From Aciduliprofundum sp. MAR08-339 (lineage in GTDB: Archaea; Thermoplasmatota; Thermoplasmata; Thermoplasmatales; Aciduliprofundaceae): 64,000 nucleotides of DNA. This document shows positions 16,447 through 27,789 of this stretch, one piece after another. The translations under genes were made by a program, and so were the position numbers. Every line of letters begins with the position of its first letter. The first letter of the stretch is position 1. The notes below the pieces were generated by a model. The model was not told the DNA's origin. It saw nothing but the letters and a program-made list of their open reading frames with translations, and ran no database searches. The stretch lies in assembly GCF_000327505.1 (NCBI RefSeq), contig NC_019942.1, positions 248,001 to 312,000 of the forward strand, written 5' to 3'.

Positions 16447-17299
16447 AAAATATATTGAGGCGGGGAAGATAGGAAAGGAGGCACGGGAGTACGGCAAAGA
16501 GCTGATAAGGGAGGGCATTTCCTATTATGAGGTTGCAGAGAAAGTGGAGAGATACATAAGGGATGCTGGTGCAAAGCCCGCATTTCCCGTCAATTTATCC
16601 GTGAACTTCATGGCTGCCCACTACTCACCTGTGAGGGGAGATAATAAATATTTCAAAAAGGGAGATCTGGTGAAACTTGATCTGGGAGCACATATAGACG
16701 GGCACATATCCGACACTGCAGTCACCGTGGAAGTCGGTACAAATAAATGGGAAGAGCTGATAGAGGCTTCGGCCGAGGCCCTGAAAAACGCAATAAAGAG
16801 CATAAGGCCCGGGATAAGGGTATCTGAAATAGGAAGGATCATAGAGGAAACCATAAGTTTCTACGGTTACAGACCAATAAAAAACCTCACAGGCCATGGC
16901 TTGGATGTTTACGATTTACATCATGGCCTGAGCATACCCAACTACGATGATGGAAGCACTGCTACCCTGAACCCGGGGATGGCCTTTGCCATAGAACCTT
17001 TTGCCACAAATGGACGTGGATATGTGCGTAACGGGCCTGGGGGAAACATATACATATTCCAGAAAACCTCGAAATTGAAAGAGCCCTATGCGAGCATGTT
17101 TGAGGAGTTTCGTACATTGCCCTTCGCAGCAAGATGGTGCGAGAAATACGAAAATTACGAGGGCATCCTTAAAAAAGGTTCATTCCTTGGCGTACTGTAT
17201 CATTTTCCAATTCTGCAGGAGAGAAAAAAGGCGATGGTTGCCCAGACCGAGCATACAATACTCCTCACATCAGACCAGGTGATAGTAACAACGAGATGA
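16436..17299 (+). CDS. map: Methionine aminopeptidase, type II
   Basis: This dinuclear-metal enzyme removes initiator methionine from nascent proteins. The 287 residues contain the pita-bread metal ligands: Asp in KLDLGAHIDGHISDTAV (two), His in HGLSIPNYDD, Glu in MAFAIEPFATNG and Glu in AQTEHTILLT; the type II insertion is present between them. ATG 16436 is preferred over an in-frame GTG at 16427 because GGTGAGA directly precedes it. It overlaps the Sua5 gene. Confidence 0.95.
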   Translation: MNIKKYIEAGKIGKEAREYGKELIREGISYYEVAEKVERYIRDAGAKPAFPVNLSVNFMAAHYSPVRGDNKYFKKGDLVKLDLGAHIDGHISDTAVTVEVGTNKWEELIEASAEALKNAIKSIRPGIRVSEIGRIIEETISFYGYRPIKNLTGHGLDVYDLHHGLSIPNYDDGSTATLNPGMAFAIEPFATNGRGYVRNGPGGNIYIFQKTSKLKEPYASMFEEFRTLPFAARWCEKYENYEGILKKGSFLGVLYHFPILQERKKAMVAQTEHTILLTSDQVIVTTR

Positions 17300-17341
17300 T
17301 TCGGCAAAAAGGTTATAAACACCAAAGTTCATCGTTGGCAC

Positions 17342-18316
17342 ATGCTTGAAATACTCTCAAGGATTGGCATAAGAAATGAACCAGAAGATTATGGAGAGCC
17401 CGCAATAAAGGGTGCAACCCCTGTAAAATTCTCGGCCAAGAACTTTCATCCCTTAAAAGAGGTAAGGCACATAAAAATAGGATTTGTGGATGGGGGCAAC
17501 AATGCGATTTACCTCGCTCCAGGTCAGTCCATACACCTTGTCCGCCTGTACTATTCCATATTTGAAGGTGTGAAGAAAATTGAATTCGGGAGGTACACAT
17601 TCATAGTTGATGTGAATTTCATGGTTGAAGATGATAAATATGTGGTGAAGATATACAGCGTTGAATCCTCATCCCTTCTTCCCCAGGAGATCGTGCTCGG
17701 TGCAAATGAAATAGATGAGAGAGACAAGATAAAGGCAATAGGCGCATACATAAGGAGGATTGGCGAATGGATCCTGCTTGGCAGAATAATGGAGAAATGC
17801 GATATCCTCGTCAGAGACGGTTCGCTTCAAACCGGAGCCACCAGGGAGTACGAGTACGCCAACAGAGTATTTAAAGATAAAACCATCGTGGGATTCTCAA
17901 AAACCTGCTCCCTCCTCACCACCAGGGGATACTCGCTCATGGCCTCAATCCATCATCTATCAAAAAAGATGAACATTCAGGCCCCATGGTACTATCATCC
18001 CATAGCCAGGGGCATAACCACAATAAAGGGGGATATGTTCGCCGTTAAACTGCATCCCTTCAGCGATTACGTTTTCCGTGTGGAGGTTTATCCTGAGGAA
18101 GAAGCTCCATTAGCCCTGGGAGCTCTGGTACCCATGGCAAACGACCCCACATTCCTGGGATATCCCTACGGACTCATTGATGCGGATATAAACGCGAGAA
18201 TTGGAGATGATGAGGCAAAAATGTATTCACAGATCCTTTACAACTATGCGGACGAATTCACGCGTATGCAGGCAAATGCGCTCAACGCGCACGATATAAT
18301 TAGCGAGGTGAAGTAG
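17342..18316 (+). CDS. nurA: NurA-like 5'-3' nuclease
   Basis: NurA works with the HerA translocase in archaeal double-strand-break end resection. The 324-residue protein shows the RNase H-like NurA motifs: Asp in IGFVDGGNNAI near the N-terminus, LVRDGSLQTG in the middle, and GYPYGLIDADINARIGDDE toward the C-terminus. The herA gene begins directly after the stop. No mre11 or rad50 is adjacent, unlike the common herA-mre11-rad50-nurA operon. A TATA-like TTATAAAC near 17310-17320 lies about 26 nt before ATG 17342. Confidence 0.82.
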   Translation: MLEILSRIGIRNEPEDYGEPAIKGATPVKFSAKNFHPLKEVRHIKIGFVDGGNNAIYLAPGQSIHLVRLYYSIFEGVKKIEFGRYTFIVDVNFMVEDDKYVVKIYSVESSSLLPQEIVLGANEIDERDKIKAIGAYIRRIGEWILLGRIMEKCDILVRDGSLQTGATREYEYANRVFKDKTIVGFSKTCSLLTTRGYSLMASIHHLSKKMNIQAPWYYHPIARGITTIKGDMFAVKLHPFSDYVFRVEVYPEEEAPLALGALVPMANDPTFLGYPYGLIDADINARIGDDEAKMYSQILYNYADEFTRMQANALNAHDIISEVK

Positions 18317-19816
18317 ATGGTTGGACAGATCATTGGAGGAAGTTATGGAGAAATATGGATCAGACAAAAGCATGGAGAGAGGATAGAACTTGGAGATCTT
18401 CTCGTTGCTGACGATATCCTGCTTCAGGTTGTAGACCTGGAGTATGGAAGTCTGCTTGAGCACAGGGATCTGGCAAGAATGAGCGGCATGCAACTTGAGG
18501 GCTACGGCTCAACTGAAATCCACGAGAAGGAGGTGAGAAACTACATTCTCGTGAGAGCCAAGCCTGTGTTTGATTTGAAAAAGAGAAGCATACCAAAGCA
18601 CCTGCCAGAATTTTTCCACGTGCTTAGAAGGGCTTCCGAGAACGATTTTAAATTCTTAGATATGCCCAAAAATCCACTCTATTTGGGAAGGATAAGAAGT
18701 GGCTCAAAGGTGCTCAATGTACCCGTTTATGTTGACGGAAAAAGTGTGCTCACCCACCACATTCTCATCCCCGCAACCACTGGACGGGGAAAGAGCAATC
18801 TCGTGAAGGTTATCCTCTGGAATTTGGTGGGCAAGGGTTACGCCGGCATACTGGTTCTGGACGCTCACAACGAGTACTACTCCTACACGAGCGGAGGAAA
18901 GAGGTACGGACTGAGAGAGCATCCTGAAGCGAGAGAAAATGTCGTTTACTACTCAATAAATCCACCTCTGGGTGAGAGGGCCCTGAGAATCAGTATAAAG
19001 TTGGTAAAACCCTGGCACCTAAGGGAGATTGTGGAGTTTACTCCTGCACAGGAGGATGCACTCTATCTGCTTTACCAGAGGGGTGGAAGGGAGTGGGTAG
19101 AATTCCTTTTCTCTGATGAGAGAATCGAGGGTATGAGCGATACAACGAGGGCCGTTTTGCAAAGAAAGGTAAAGGTGGCCCTTGAAATAGATGTTAACGA
19201 GAATGGTGAAATGTACGAGAGGGGAAAGATATTCTCAATAAGGGAGGGAGAGAGCACTATAAAGGACATATGCGACTATCTTGAGCAAGGAAAAATAGTG
19301 ATTATTGACACATCCTCACTCTCTCAGAACCTCGAACTTCTGATCTCAGGAATGATAATGAACGAAGTGTTCACAAGGTACAAGCGCTACAAGGAGGGAG
19401 GAGAAATAGAGGATAAGCCCGTGATCTCCGTGATAATCGAGGAGGCCCCACGTGTTTTGGGTGAGGGAAAGAGCAACATATTTGGCACCATAGCAAGGGA
19501 GGGAAGGAAATTCAAGATAGGTATTGTTGCAATCACTCAGTTGTCCTCAGTAATACCACGCGAGATCTTGGCAAATATGAACACGAAGATTATTCTTGGC
19601 AATGAAATGGCTTCAGAGAGGAAGGCCATAATAGGTTCTGCAGCCCAAGATTTAAGCAAGGACGATAAGATGATAGCCTCACTGGACAAGGGTGAGGCTA
19701 TAGTGAGCAGCATATTCACAAAATTCGCAGTGCCAATAAAAATTGATAGATTCGAAGATATAGTTGACAGGGAGAGAAAGAGTAAAAACAGGAGAAACAT
19801 AGTGTTCTTCGGATAA
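18317..19816 (+). CDS. herA: HerA-type DNA helicase/translocase
   Basis: A hexameric FtsK/VirB4-superfamily ATPase that drives DNA through the NurA nuclease. The 499-residue protein has an N-terminal HAS beta-barrel ([12 protein letters not shown]), Walker A in [13 protein letters not shown], Walker B-like [11 protein letters not shown], a second acidic [16 protein letters not shown] motif with the catalytic Glu, and an arginine-finger region ([13 protein letters not shown]). It directly abuts nurA, so both are expected to be made stoichiometrically. Confidence 0.88.
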   Translation: MVGQIIGGSYGEIWIRQKHGERIELGDLLVADDILLQVVDLEYGSLLEHRDLARMSGMQLEGYGSTEIHEKEVRNYILVRAKPVFDLKKRSIPKHLPEFFHVLRRASENDFKFLDMPKNPLYLGRIRSGSKVLNVPVYVDGKSVLTHHILIPATTGRGKSNLVKVILWNLVGKGYAGILVLDAHNEYYSYTSGGKRYGLREHPEARENVVYYSINPPLGERALRISIKLVKPWHLREIVEFTPAQEDALYLLYQRGGREWVEFLFSDERIEGMSDTTRAVLQRKVKVALEIDVNENGEMYERGKIFSIREGESTIKDICDYLEQGKIVIIDTSSLSQNLELLISGMIMNEVFTRYKRYKEGGEIEDKPVISVIIEEAPRVLGEGKSNIFGTIAREGRKFKIGIVAITQLSSVIPREILANMNTKIILGNEMASERKAIIGSAAQDLSKDDKMIASLDKGEAIVSSIFTKFAVPIKIDRFEDIVDRERKSKNRRNIVFFG

Positions 19817-19859
19817 AGCGAAAATTTTAAAATCATGTATGATTTATGCCCCTTGCCTT

Positions 19860-19980
19860 GGGGCTGTAGCTTAGCCAGGTTAGAGCGCCCGGCTCATAAA
19901 AGCCCCTTTGAAAAGCGGCTTTACCCGTAAAGGGGCATTGAGAAACCGGGCGGTCGCAGGTTCGAATCCTGCCAGCCCCA
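19860..19980 (+). tRNA. tRNA with CAT anticodon (probably elongator Met), 46-nt intron
   Basis: The acceptor pairs GGGGCTG with CAGCCCC (A73, no CCA), the anticodon stem is CCCGG/CCGGG with loop C-T-CAT-A | intron | A, and the T-arm is GCAGG-TTCGAAT-CCTGC. The intron 19899-19944 lies at the 37/38 site and can form a hairpin from AAAGCCCCTTT and AAAGGGGC. A CAT anticodon can also belong to tRNA-Ile2 (modified C34); the intron favours elongator Met, and it is not the initiator type. The mature length is 75 nt. Confidence 0.85.
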
Positions 19981-19982
19981 CT

Positions 19983-20056
19983 GGGCCAGTAGCTTAGCTA
20001 GGTAGAGCGCGGGACTCTTAATCCCGTGGTCGGGGGTTCGAATCCCTCCTGGCCCG
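19983..20056 (+). tRNA. tRNA-Lys (CTT)
   Basis: A 74-nt cloverleaf: acceptor GGGCCAG/CTGGCCC with discriminator G73, D-arm AGCTTAGCTAGGTAGAGC, anticodon stem CGGGA/TCCCG with loop CTCTTAA (anticodon CTT), and T-arm GGGGG-TTCGAAT-CCCTC. It starts 2 nt after the CAT tRNA, so the two are probably one transcript. Its 3' half is overlapped on the opposite strand by the end of the clostripain-like gene. Confidence 0.95.
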
Positions 20057-21796
20057 CTTCTTCCAGAGTATTACCGTAATAACAGATACTATCATAATGC
20101 CTGCCCATAGTACCGTGTAGGGGAAAAAGAGGGGGGAGAATGAATTTATGGAAACGCAGAATGTATCGTTGCCCCTCAGGGATTCTGGCCTTATAAAGTA
20201 TGTATCGTGGAAGGAACCATAGGTAACCTTAAAAATCATCGGGCTCTGGAAATTTATCTCAGTGGGATAATGCAGGAAGAACACAACTCCTGTGCCATTC
20301 TGCACGGCGCTGTAACTCCTGTTGTTTATTTCAAGCACTATTTTTGCCCCATTTGCAACATAGCCATTTATGTAAAAAACCACCTTGACCTTCACAATTT
20401 TCGTGCAGTTCACGGAAAATGTCCTTACCCACGCAACGTAGCCCCCATCGTAGCCATAAAGGTAAACATGGTAGGCTCCATAGGTGAGGTTAAGCGTAAA
20501 ATTTCCGTATGGGGGGAGAATTGTATGATTGTAAACACCGCCTCCAGATACAACATATATTTCCACAAATGAAGTATTGGCCTCGTATGATATTTGCAGT
20601 TTGCTTCCGTTAAGGGAGTATCTTGCCGTGCCATTCTCTCTCCCGACCACATAGGGATTAAAGAGCAAATCCAGGAATCTGGGCCAGTAGGTATGTCTGG
20701 CAAAATCCAGACTGCGATAGGATTCCGCCACACTAAAAGTGGGAAAATATATGCCAATTCCGTGGGATTCGTTCGCCCAAATCCCATTCACAGGATGCGG
20801 GCAGTTCCATACCCTGTAATAGGAGATGTTATCAAGCCATCGCATTGTATCCTCTGCGAATTTATCAATCTTGTAATCGGGAATCTTGGCAAGATTTTTC
20901 GCAAAACTGTAAAGATCCATATCAGAGTAAAGTTCATACCTCTCGGCATTTCGGGAGGCATTAAGAATCTCGGCATAATAGTAGGGGGTTACAGAAAGCA
21001 TGCTCTTAAGATCATCATTGAATACCCCTATGAACGATTCAAATCGTGTCATATTAACAGCAACCATTGTCGTGGATAGTCCCTTCCTTGAGAAGTACTC
21101 CTCTGACCATCTGTACATCGCATCCACCACATTTCTGGCCGCTTGAGATGGTGTTTCGTTGCTCATATTCTCCAGAATCATGCCGTAGGGCCAGCCACTT
21201 GCAGGCTCATCCTTTTCCGAAGCGATAACGTAATGTGTGAGATTCCTGAGGGCGTAAAAATTCTCCATGATCCCCATTCTACAGGCATCAAAACCTATCA
21301 CATCCAGCATTCTGTTTCTTTCTCTCTCAACATAACCTATCGCATCCCTCATCTCCCCAAGAGTGAGCCAATCACCATGATCCTCACATACACCACCGTA
21401 AAAATGGCCATGATCCCAAAGATCAAGAAAATAATGCTTGGCAGGATAATGGTCCATTGTCCAGTTCAGAAAATATAGGAGTGTTTGGGGGGAACCCATA
21501 TCCACCTCCCCCAGTTTCTCCATAACCTTTATCTGCCCACGCTGAATGTAATAAATGGCCGAATCCCCGTATTTTATAGAGTCGTACATGACCACGATAT
21601 TCAGATTCGCATTTGAACCCACAGACATCATCGCTCCAAGGTTGTCCAGAGCAAATGAGTGAAGAGAGTTATCTGCATCCATATAAACCATAAAGGTCCA
21701 GTTGGGCAGGTGGTTCTCCTGGGAATGGGAGAAATTCGGAGTAAGGGATAATAGCACGAGAAGGAGTAATACCATGGCAAGGATGCGAAACTTCAT
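20018..21796 (-). CDS. Clostripain-family (C11) cysteine protease, secreted and C-terminally membrane-anchored
   Basis: An extracellular protease of 592 residues with an N-terminal signal peptide (about 1-25). The C11 catalytic dyad is visible as His in FLDLWDHGHFYGG and Cys in VIGFDACRMG. A long, Asn-glycosylation-rich C-terminal beta region leads to one transmembrane helix (YTVLWAGIMIVSVITVILW) and a short basic tail. The last residues (ARRDSNPRP) are encoded antisense to tRNA-Lys, overlapping its 3' half by 39 nt. Its role probably parallels the papain-like surface protease at 1571-5578. The start ATG 21796 fits the signal peptide. Confidence 0.87.
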   Translation of the reverse strand: MKFRILAMVLLLLVLLSLTPNFSHSQENHLPNWTFMVYMDADNSLHSFALDNLGAMMSVGSNANLNIVVMYDSIKYGDSAIYYIQRGQIKVMEKLGEVDMGSPQTLLYFLNWTMDHYPAKHYFLDLWDHGHFYGGVCEDHGDWLTLGEMRDAIGYVERERNRMLDVIGFDACRMGIMENFYALRNLTHYVIASEKDEPASGWPYGMILENMSNETPSQAARNVVDAMYRWSEEYFSRKGLSTTMVAVNMTRFESFIGVFNDDLKSMLSVTPYYYAEILNASRNAERYELYSDMDLYSFAKNLAKIPDYKIDKFAEDTMRWLDNISYYRVWNCPHPVNGIWANESHGIGIYFPTFSVAESYRSLDFARHTYWPRFLDLLFNPYVVGRENGTARYSLNGSKLQISYEANTSFVEIYVVSGGGVYNHTILPPYGNFTLNLTYGAYHVYLYGYDGGYVAWVRTFSVNCTKIVKVKVVFYINGYVANGAKIVLEINNRSYSAVQNGTGVVFFLHYPTEINFQSPMIFKVTYGSFHDTYFIRPESLRGNDTFCVSINSFSPLFFPYTVLWAGIMIVSVITVILWKKRARRDSNPRPRD

Positions 21797-21895
21797 TGAT
21801 TGACATAAGTGAAATTCTATATTTATTACTTCTCCCCAAAATTGATGAAAATCATTTTATAGGTGGAATGGCATCTACTTCACGAGGGGACAAAT

Positions 21896-22303
21896 ATGGA
21901 AGATTTTGAAAACCAAAATAAGGGTAGTGAACAGTACTATACCCAGCCATTGCCACCGGAAGCACAGAGTATAAAGGACCTTGTGAGAATAACAGGAATC
22001 ATAGCACTTATCTTCGGAATAATAAATCTCATATGGGGCATACCAGGACTCATCGTGCTAGTTGGCATTACAGGAATAATCTTTGGAATCGTGGATCTGC
22101 TGATATGGAGCAATTGCAAGAAAATAAACGAACTTGTGGATCAGCGTAAATACAGGGAGGCAAAGGATAAGACATTGATATGGATGGTGTTGGGCTTCAT
22201 ATTTGGTGGTCTGGTGCCAGGAATTCTGCTCCTCCTGGCTTACATCAAATACGACAATTTAATCCGGGTATCAGAGCAGACAATTCCGCCGCCACCACAG
22301 TAA
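21896..22303 (+). CDS. Small membrane protein of unknown function
   Basis: A 135-residue protein with a hydrophilic N-terminus (about 30 residues) and hydrophobic segments: ITGIIALIFGIINLIWGI, then IVLVGITGIIFGIVDLLIW, and WMVLGFIFGGLVPGILLLLAY near the end, with a Pro-rich tail. The repeated glycine-aliphatic pattern suggests packed helices. I do not recognise a family. ATG 21896 has GAGGGG well placed upstream; an in-frame earlier start (21863) lacks one. Confidence 0.65.
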   Translation: MEDFENQNKGSEQYYTQPLPPEAQSIKDLVRITGIIALIFGIINLIWGIPGLIVLVGITGIIFGIVDLLIWSNCKKINELVDQRKYREAKDKTLIWMVLGFIFGGLVPGILLLLAYIKYDNLIRVSEQTIPPPPQ

Positions 22304-22354
22304 TATTTCTCCTTTTACTTATTTTTGAGTTATAAACGACACATTTTTAATAAA

Positions 22355-23031
22355 ATGAGTTATGCTGTACCTGTGATAGAGAGAGCGATAAATGCACTGA
22401 AAAAGGGCGGGTTCGTTCTGATTTACGATGAGGATGGGCGTGAGGAGGAGACGGATATAGTTGTTGCGTCTCAATTCATCACTCCCGCAAAGGTGAGATT
22501 TATGCGCCGTCAGGGTGGAGGCCTTATATGCACAACCCTGCCCAGAGAATACGCGGATATTCTTGGACTCCCCTACCTGCATGAGATCTTTGAAAAAAGC
22601 GGATTTGAAATATTCAAGTATCTCACCCCCAGGGTGAAATACGATAAGATGCCTTCATTTTCCATAACAATCAACCATAGAGAGAACTTCACAGGAATTC
22701 CTGACAAGGATAGGGCTAAGACAATCAGGGAATTCGCCCTATTTCTGGAAAAACTCAAATTTATGGGCAATCCCATTGAGGAGTTTGGCAAGGAGTTCAT
22801 ATCCCCAGGACATGTGCACTTGCTCATAGCATCCAGCCTCCGGGAAAGACATGGCCACACGGAGCTATCAACCACTCTGATGCAGATTGCTGGACTCATT
22901 CCCTCAGCGACCATAGTTGAAACATTGGGAGACGATGACAACTCTCTGAGCAAGAGGGATGCAAAAAAATTTGCAGAGGAACACAATATACCTTTCATAG
23001 AGGGCAAAGATATTCTGGAGGCCTGGGAGAG

Positions 23032-23044
<13 letters not shown>
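22355..23044 (+). CDS. ribB: 3,4-dihydroxy-2-butanone 4-phosphate synthase
   Basis: This enzyme makes the four-carbon unit of riboflavin from ribulose 5-phosphate. The 229-residue protein carries the signature FVLIYDEDGREEETDIVVASQF split across the N-terminal strand, with acidic metal ligands, and later GHVHLLIASSLRERHGHTE with catalytic His. ATG 22355 is preferred to a TTG at 22325 because TTATAAAC sits about 26 nt upstream and MSYAVPVIERAI matches the fold start. It is the first gene of ribB-ribL-ribC-ribH, overlapping ribL by 13 nt. Confidence 0.93.
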
Positions 23045-23946
<902 letters not shown>

Positions 23947-23947
<1 letters not shown>

Positions 23948-23954
23948 GAGGTGA
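23947..23954 (+). promoter_or_regulatory. Strong Shine-Dalgarno site that fixes the ribH start
   Basis: GGAGGTGA matches the archaeal anti-SD and lies 5 nt before GTG 23960. An in-frame GTG at 23951 lies inside the site and cannot use it, so 23960 is the better start. Confidence 0.7.
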
Positions 23955-23959
23955 AAGAA

Positions 23960-24379
23960 GTGGAAAAAATAAATCTGGGAATTGTTGTGAGCGAGTACAA
24001 CTACGATATAACCATGATGATGCTTGAAAGGGCCAAGGAGCACGCGGAATTCTTGGGAGCGGAGGTGAAATACATCCTGAAGGCTCCCGGGACATTCGAT
24101 ATTCCTCTTCTGGTAAGAAAATTGCTTGAAAAAGAAGATGTGGATGCCGTTATCACACTTGGAGCTGTGATAGAAGGGGAAACAGAGCATGACGAGATAG
24201 TGATGCAGAACGCGGCAAGAAAAATTGAGGATCTTAGTGTGGAGTTTGGCAAGCCTGTGACCCTTGGCATATCCGGTCCGGGAGAGTCCAGACTCCAGGC
24301 AGAGGCAAGGATAGAGAAGGCAAGAGATGCCGTGGAGGCAGCTGTAAAACTCGTTAAGCGTCTCAGGGAAGTTGGATGA
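23960..24379 (+). CDS. ribH: 6,7-dimethyl-8-ribityllumazine synthase
   Basis: This enzyme condenses the pyrimidine precursor with dihydroxybutanone phosphate to lumazine, usually in a 60-mer or pentamer. The 139-residue protein shows [12 protein letters not shown] (substrate aromatic region), [26 protein letters not shown] with the catalytic His, and [12 protein letters not shown] 23960 is set by the upstream GGAGGTGA. It ends the rib operon; the pyrimidine-branch genes are not in the window. Confidence 0.93.
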   Translation: MEKINLGIVVSEYNYDITMMMLERAKEHAEFLGAEVKYILKAPGTFDIPLLVRKLLEKEDVDAVITLGAVIEGETEHDEIVMQNAARKIEDLSVEFGKPVTLGISGPGESRLQAEARIEKARDAVEAAVKLVKRLREVG

Positions 24380-24418
24380 GAAAAATTTATATTCCTTTTT
24401 TCCATATTATTCGTTGAG

Positions 24419-24679
24419 ATGAAGGTGCGGGATCTGAACTTGCTTCAGGACATTGTTCAGCATTGGGATGGTGAGATTGTAGTGGATGCCTATGATTTGC
24501 AAGGCACATCTGGAATAGCAGTGCTTTCCCTTGTAAAGGAGAACAGAATCGAGAAATCAATAAAATTTGAAGGAAATCCATCAGAACTTATCCTGCTTTT
24601 CACAGAAATTCTAAGAAAGAACATAAACAAGGTGGTGAGAGAACAAAGGGATGAAATTGTGGATTTCAAGGGCAGTTAA
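24419..24679 (+). CDS. Conserved-looking small protein of unknown function
   Basis: An 86-residue, soluble, charged protein ([20 protein letters not shown], ending [11 protein letters not shown]). It has mixed alpha/beta character, no Cys, and no motif I recognise. AATTTATATT ends about 26 nt upstream, so it is probably leaderless and separately transcribed from the rib operon. Its stop overlaps that of topo VI subunit A by 4 nt. Confidence 0.55.
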   Translation: MKVRDLNLLQDIVQHWDGEIVVDAYDLQGTSGIAVLSLVKENRIEKSIKFEGNPSELILLFTEILRKNINKVVREQRDEIVDFKGS

Positions 24680-25764
24680 CTCATTACACCCAACTCGGTG
24701 AGCTTCTCAGGTAGATAGGTATCCGTAACATAGTCCAGGCCGTACTTTGCCAGGCTCTGCTGCTCGGCCTTCTTCTTTATTTTGAGCATCAATTTTATCT
24801 CCTCGGTCCAGAAGGGCGTCTGAAACCTTGGATCTTTCAACTCCGATTCCAGAGCTGCTATGTCACGGTCATTCAATTTATCCGTGGGAAGATCATAATT
24901 CAGAATGTCGCTGGCGGTTATCCCCACAAACTCCGCGGTGGGGGTGGCAAGATACTCGCTTATATGCGCCGTCTTTATCGCTCCGTAGGCAATGGAGGCG
25001 AATATCCTAAAGGACCATGGATCTCCATCTGTAAAGATCACCACGGGCAATCCAAGTTCCTCATTCATCCTCTTCAGCAATCTTCTCGTGCTCCTTGCTG
25101 GCTGGCCCTTAATGTGCACCAAAATTGCACGGGCCTTCTCATCGAAGCCGTTCTCAACAAGACGATCGAACATACCACCTGTTTCTATGCCTATGACAAA
25201 ATCGGCATCCACATCCACGAATCTTAATTTGTCATTCTCCACATTGTAGGGTATTAAATATCCGCTGTCGCCAACATCATCACGGCAATTAATTCGCATG
25301 GGCTTTCCCTTACGGTTTATCTCCTCAATCGTTATATTCCCAATTATGCTGGCACCATCCTCCTCGGGGCGAAGTTTGAAATCCTCCCGCATGAAACCCG
25401 TTATGACCTCAAGGTCCTCTGCGAGTTTGTTGCTCTCATCCTGTGAGTGGAACTTCGCCAAGCCCCATCCTTCAGATATGTAGTACATCTCCCTCAGTGT
25501 GGAGGATTTCTTATCCCTGATCATCTCCTTGATGAATTCCATAACGTAGAGGGTGCGGAGGAGCATGTAAGCACCATCCAGTTTCTTAGCGCTCCTGGTA
25601 ATTTTTGCCCCTCCATACTTCCACACCCCGTATCTTGAGTTGAAAACTATGTTATTCCTGTTCCTGGCTGCAAGTTTCATCTTTGGAATTTCTCCTCTGG
25701 CAAGATCCTCGTATATCTCCTCGGCAATGCGATAAAGCCTTTCCAGGGCCTCCTGACTACTCAT
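24676..25764 (-). CDS. top6A: DNA topoisomerase VI subunit A
   Basis: The Spo11-related cleaving subunit of type IIB topoisomerase. The 362 residues have the winged-helix active-site tyrosine in [11 protein letters not shown] (Tyr94/Tyr95) and the Toprim metal site, Glu in [13 protein letters not shown] and the DGDPW motif. It is 362 residues, the usual length. It overlaps subunit B by 4 nt (start of A within the stop of B), so both are co-translated. Confidence 0.96.
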   Translation of the reverse strand: MSSQEALERLYRIAEEIYEDLARGEIPKMKLAARNRNNIVFNSRYGVWKYGGAKITRSAKKLDGAYMLLRTLYVMEFIKEMIRDKKSSTLREMYYISEGWGLAKFHSQDESNKLAEDLEVITGFMREDFKLRPEEDGASIIGNITIEEINRKGKPMRINCRDDVGDSGYLIPYNVENDKLRFVDVDADFVIGIETGGMFDRLVENGFDEKARAILVHIKGQPARSTRRLLKRMNEELGLPVVIFTDGDPWSFRIFASIAYGAIKTAHISEYLATPTAEFVGITASDILNYDLPTDKLNDRDIAALESELKDPRFQTPFWTEEIKLMLKIKKKAEQQSLAKYGLDYVTDTYLPEKLTELGVMS

Positions 25765-27713
25765 TCTCTCACCTCTTCCTCAAATTCATCCTCTAGATCC
25801 TCCTCTTCAACATCATCTTCTTCAACGATTTCCTCAATCTCGCTTAACTTTATGTTCCAGTCTCCTGGCAAGGGCTCAGCACCTATCACAATATTTGGAT
25901 TTATGCCATCCACATAGTAATTTGTCTCCCCGTACCTATCGGCATCCTCCAGCACAAAGTAGAGATGTCTGTATGATACGGGTGCGATGTTCACCTCCCA
26001 TTTCACATAATCTTCCTCCGCAATTCCATCGGTATCTACAAGATTTCCCAGTGGATAGTCCCCATAAAGGGTGAAGTGCAAAGCCCTAGAAGTGTAGTTG
26101 GCCACCTTAACATTCACCCTTATCCTTGCATCCTCCTTCACAATCTCCTCGTCTATCCAGACAACATTCATTATCTTTGATATCACAGGCTCCAGTTTAG
26201 GCACGGGCTTCTCCACAATTTCCGCGCTTTTTCTGGCTATCTCAGGCAGGATCTTTGTGACGAGGAAGAACTTCTCGGTCATCTTGCTCTTGCGTTGCTT
26301 TTTCACATTGTACAGGCGAAGCTGCCTGCCGAGAGCCTTTAGGGCGAGTTCAATCTCCTCCCTTATCTCGGGTACCTCGGCTATGGCCTCCTTGGCCTCT
26401 GATGTGAATGGAACCCGCGTGGATGCCACATGCACGAGAATTATGGCAGGTCCGACGGGAATGCCCTGCCCACCCCTCTGCTCAAGTCCATATCTACGCC
26501 AGTCCACGCTGCCTATGGCCTTGGTTATCACATCGGCACCCTGCTGGTAGAGTAGGGGAACCCTGTTTGCAAATCTCAATATTCGTACGGGCTGATCTTT
26601 TGGCAACTCTCCCCCATAAACCATACCCGCCTCCACAATGAAGGGATTTCCGCTGTAAACCTTGGGTTCCCTTGTCACTGGCTGGGCGTAGAAACTCGGT
26701 CTGAGGGATCCAAGAACATTTTTAAGGCCTTTCTTTATGAGCGTCTCGCCTATGGGTGAGAGGCAATCTGTGGGCGGAGCCATGAGCTTTACCTTACGAA
26801 ATGCATCAAGAAGTCTCTTGGCTTCCTCTATGCTTAGCTCCTGGGGCCTCATCTCCCCGTAAAGATATGCCTTCTTGCATATCTCCTCCGCAACCTTTGG
26901 ACTCACCCTGCTGAATTCGGTGGTTAGAAATGATGTAAGGCGATAGGCCTTGGTGTTCCTGGCCATGTTGAGCAATTCTCCCAATTCAATACCATGGGGA
27001 TGCGGTTTTATCTCCCTTGTTGGAGGTGGCAACTTATCCGTGGCACGCTTAAAAATTGTCCTCTTTCCATCAGGCTCCACGAAAGTTATCTGGGCGTGGG
27101 GATTGACAATTGCAGTTTGCTGCAGATATTCATAAACGCTCTGCTTGCCACGAACATATCTCGCCCTTATAACAACTTCTATCCTCGTTCCATGCTCCCT
27201 ATCCCATAGGAGGGGGCTCTCCTTTATTATGCGAGGGGCATTTTTCTTGGTATCTATGGACAGGATCACCTCGTAGGCAACCTCCTCCTCCGAAATCTTG
27301 GAGACCACACGGGCTGGCTTGCCGGTTGTGAGTTGACCGTAGAGCACAACGGCGCTTATGCCTATGCCCTGCTGCCCCCTTGATTGCCTTATGGCATGAA
27401 ATCTTGAGCCGTAAAGGAGCTTGCCGAAAACGAGGGGTATGTTTCTGCGTATTATTCCGGGCCCATTATCCTCCACAACTATCCTGTATTCATCTCTTCC
27501 CATCTGATCAATTTCCACATAAATATCAGGAAGAATCTGCGCTTCCTCGCAGGCATCTAAAGCGTTATCAACAGCCTCCTTCACGCTCACAACAAGAGCC
27601 TTGGTCAAGGAGTCAAAGCCCAGAATCTGCTTGTTCTTCTCAAAAAATTCGGCTACGCTTATTTCTCTCTGCTTCCTCGCCATTTTGTGTGCAATACCCA
27701 TAGCGCATCCCAT
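25761..27713 (-). CDS. top6B: DNA topoisomerase VI subunit B
   Basis: The GHKL ATPase subunit, which clamps and passages DNA. Motifs: [13 protein letters not shown] (Bergerat motif N), VEDNGPGI (G1), the [12 protein letters not shown] lid (G2) and later a transducer domain with the switch Lys region ([13 protein letters not shown]). Length about 650 residues with an acidic C-terminal tail. Several starts are possible: ATG 27713 fits leaderless initiation from a TATA-like element near 27738, while ATG 27683 ([14 protein letters not shown]) begins at the conserved region. Topo VI here, absent in Thermoplasmatales, helps place the organism. Confidence 0.94.
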   Translation of the reverse strand: MGCAMGIAHKMARKQREISVAEFFEKNKQILGFDSLTKALVVSVKEAVDNALDACEEAQILPDIYVEIDQMGRDEYRIVVEDNGPGIIRRNIPLVFGKLLYGSRFHAIRQSRGQQGIGISAVVLYGQLTTGKPARVVSKISEEEVAYEVILSIDTKKNAPRIIKESPLLWDREHGTRIEVVIRARYVRGKQSVYEYLQQTAIVNPHAQITFVEPDGKRTIFKRATDKLPPPTREIKPHPHGIELGELLNMARNTKAYRLTSFLTTEFSRVSPKVAEEICKKAYLYGEMRPQELSIEEAKRLLDAFRKVKLMAPPTDCLSPIGETLIKKGLKNVLGSLRPSFYAQPVTREPKVYSGNPFIVEAGMVYGGELPKDQPVRILRFANRVPLLYQQGADVITKAIGSVDWRRYGLEQRGGQGIPVGPAIILVHVASTRVPFTSEAKEAIAEVPEIREEIELALKALGRQLRLYNVKKQRKSKMTEKFFLVTKILPEIARKSAEIVEKPVPKLEPVISKIMNVVWIDEEIVKEDARIRVNVKVANYTSRALHFTLYGDYPLGNLVDTDGIAEEDYVKWEVNIAPVSYRHLYFVLEDADRYGETNYYVDGINPNIVIGAEPLPGDWNIKLSEIEEIVEEDDVEEEDLEDEFEEEVRE

Positions 27714-27789
27714 TGCCAATATGCATACACATTTAAATTATTTCTCCACAACAAACAGGAAAAATCTGGATATGGGGCAAAGCCTCCAG

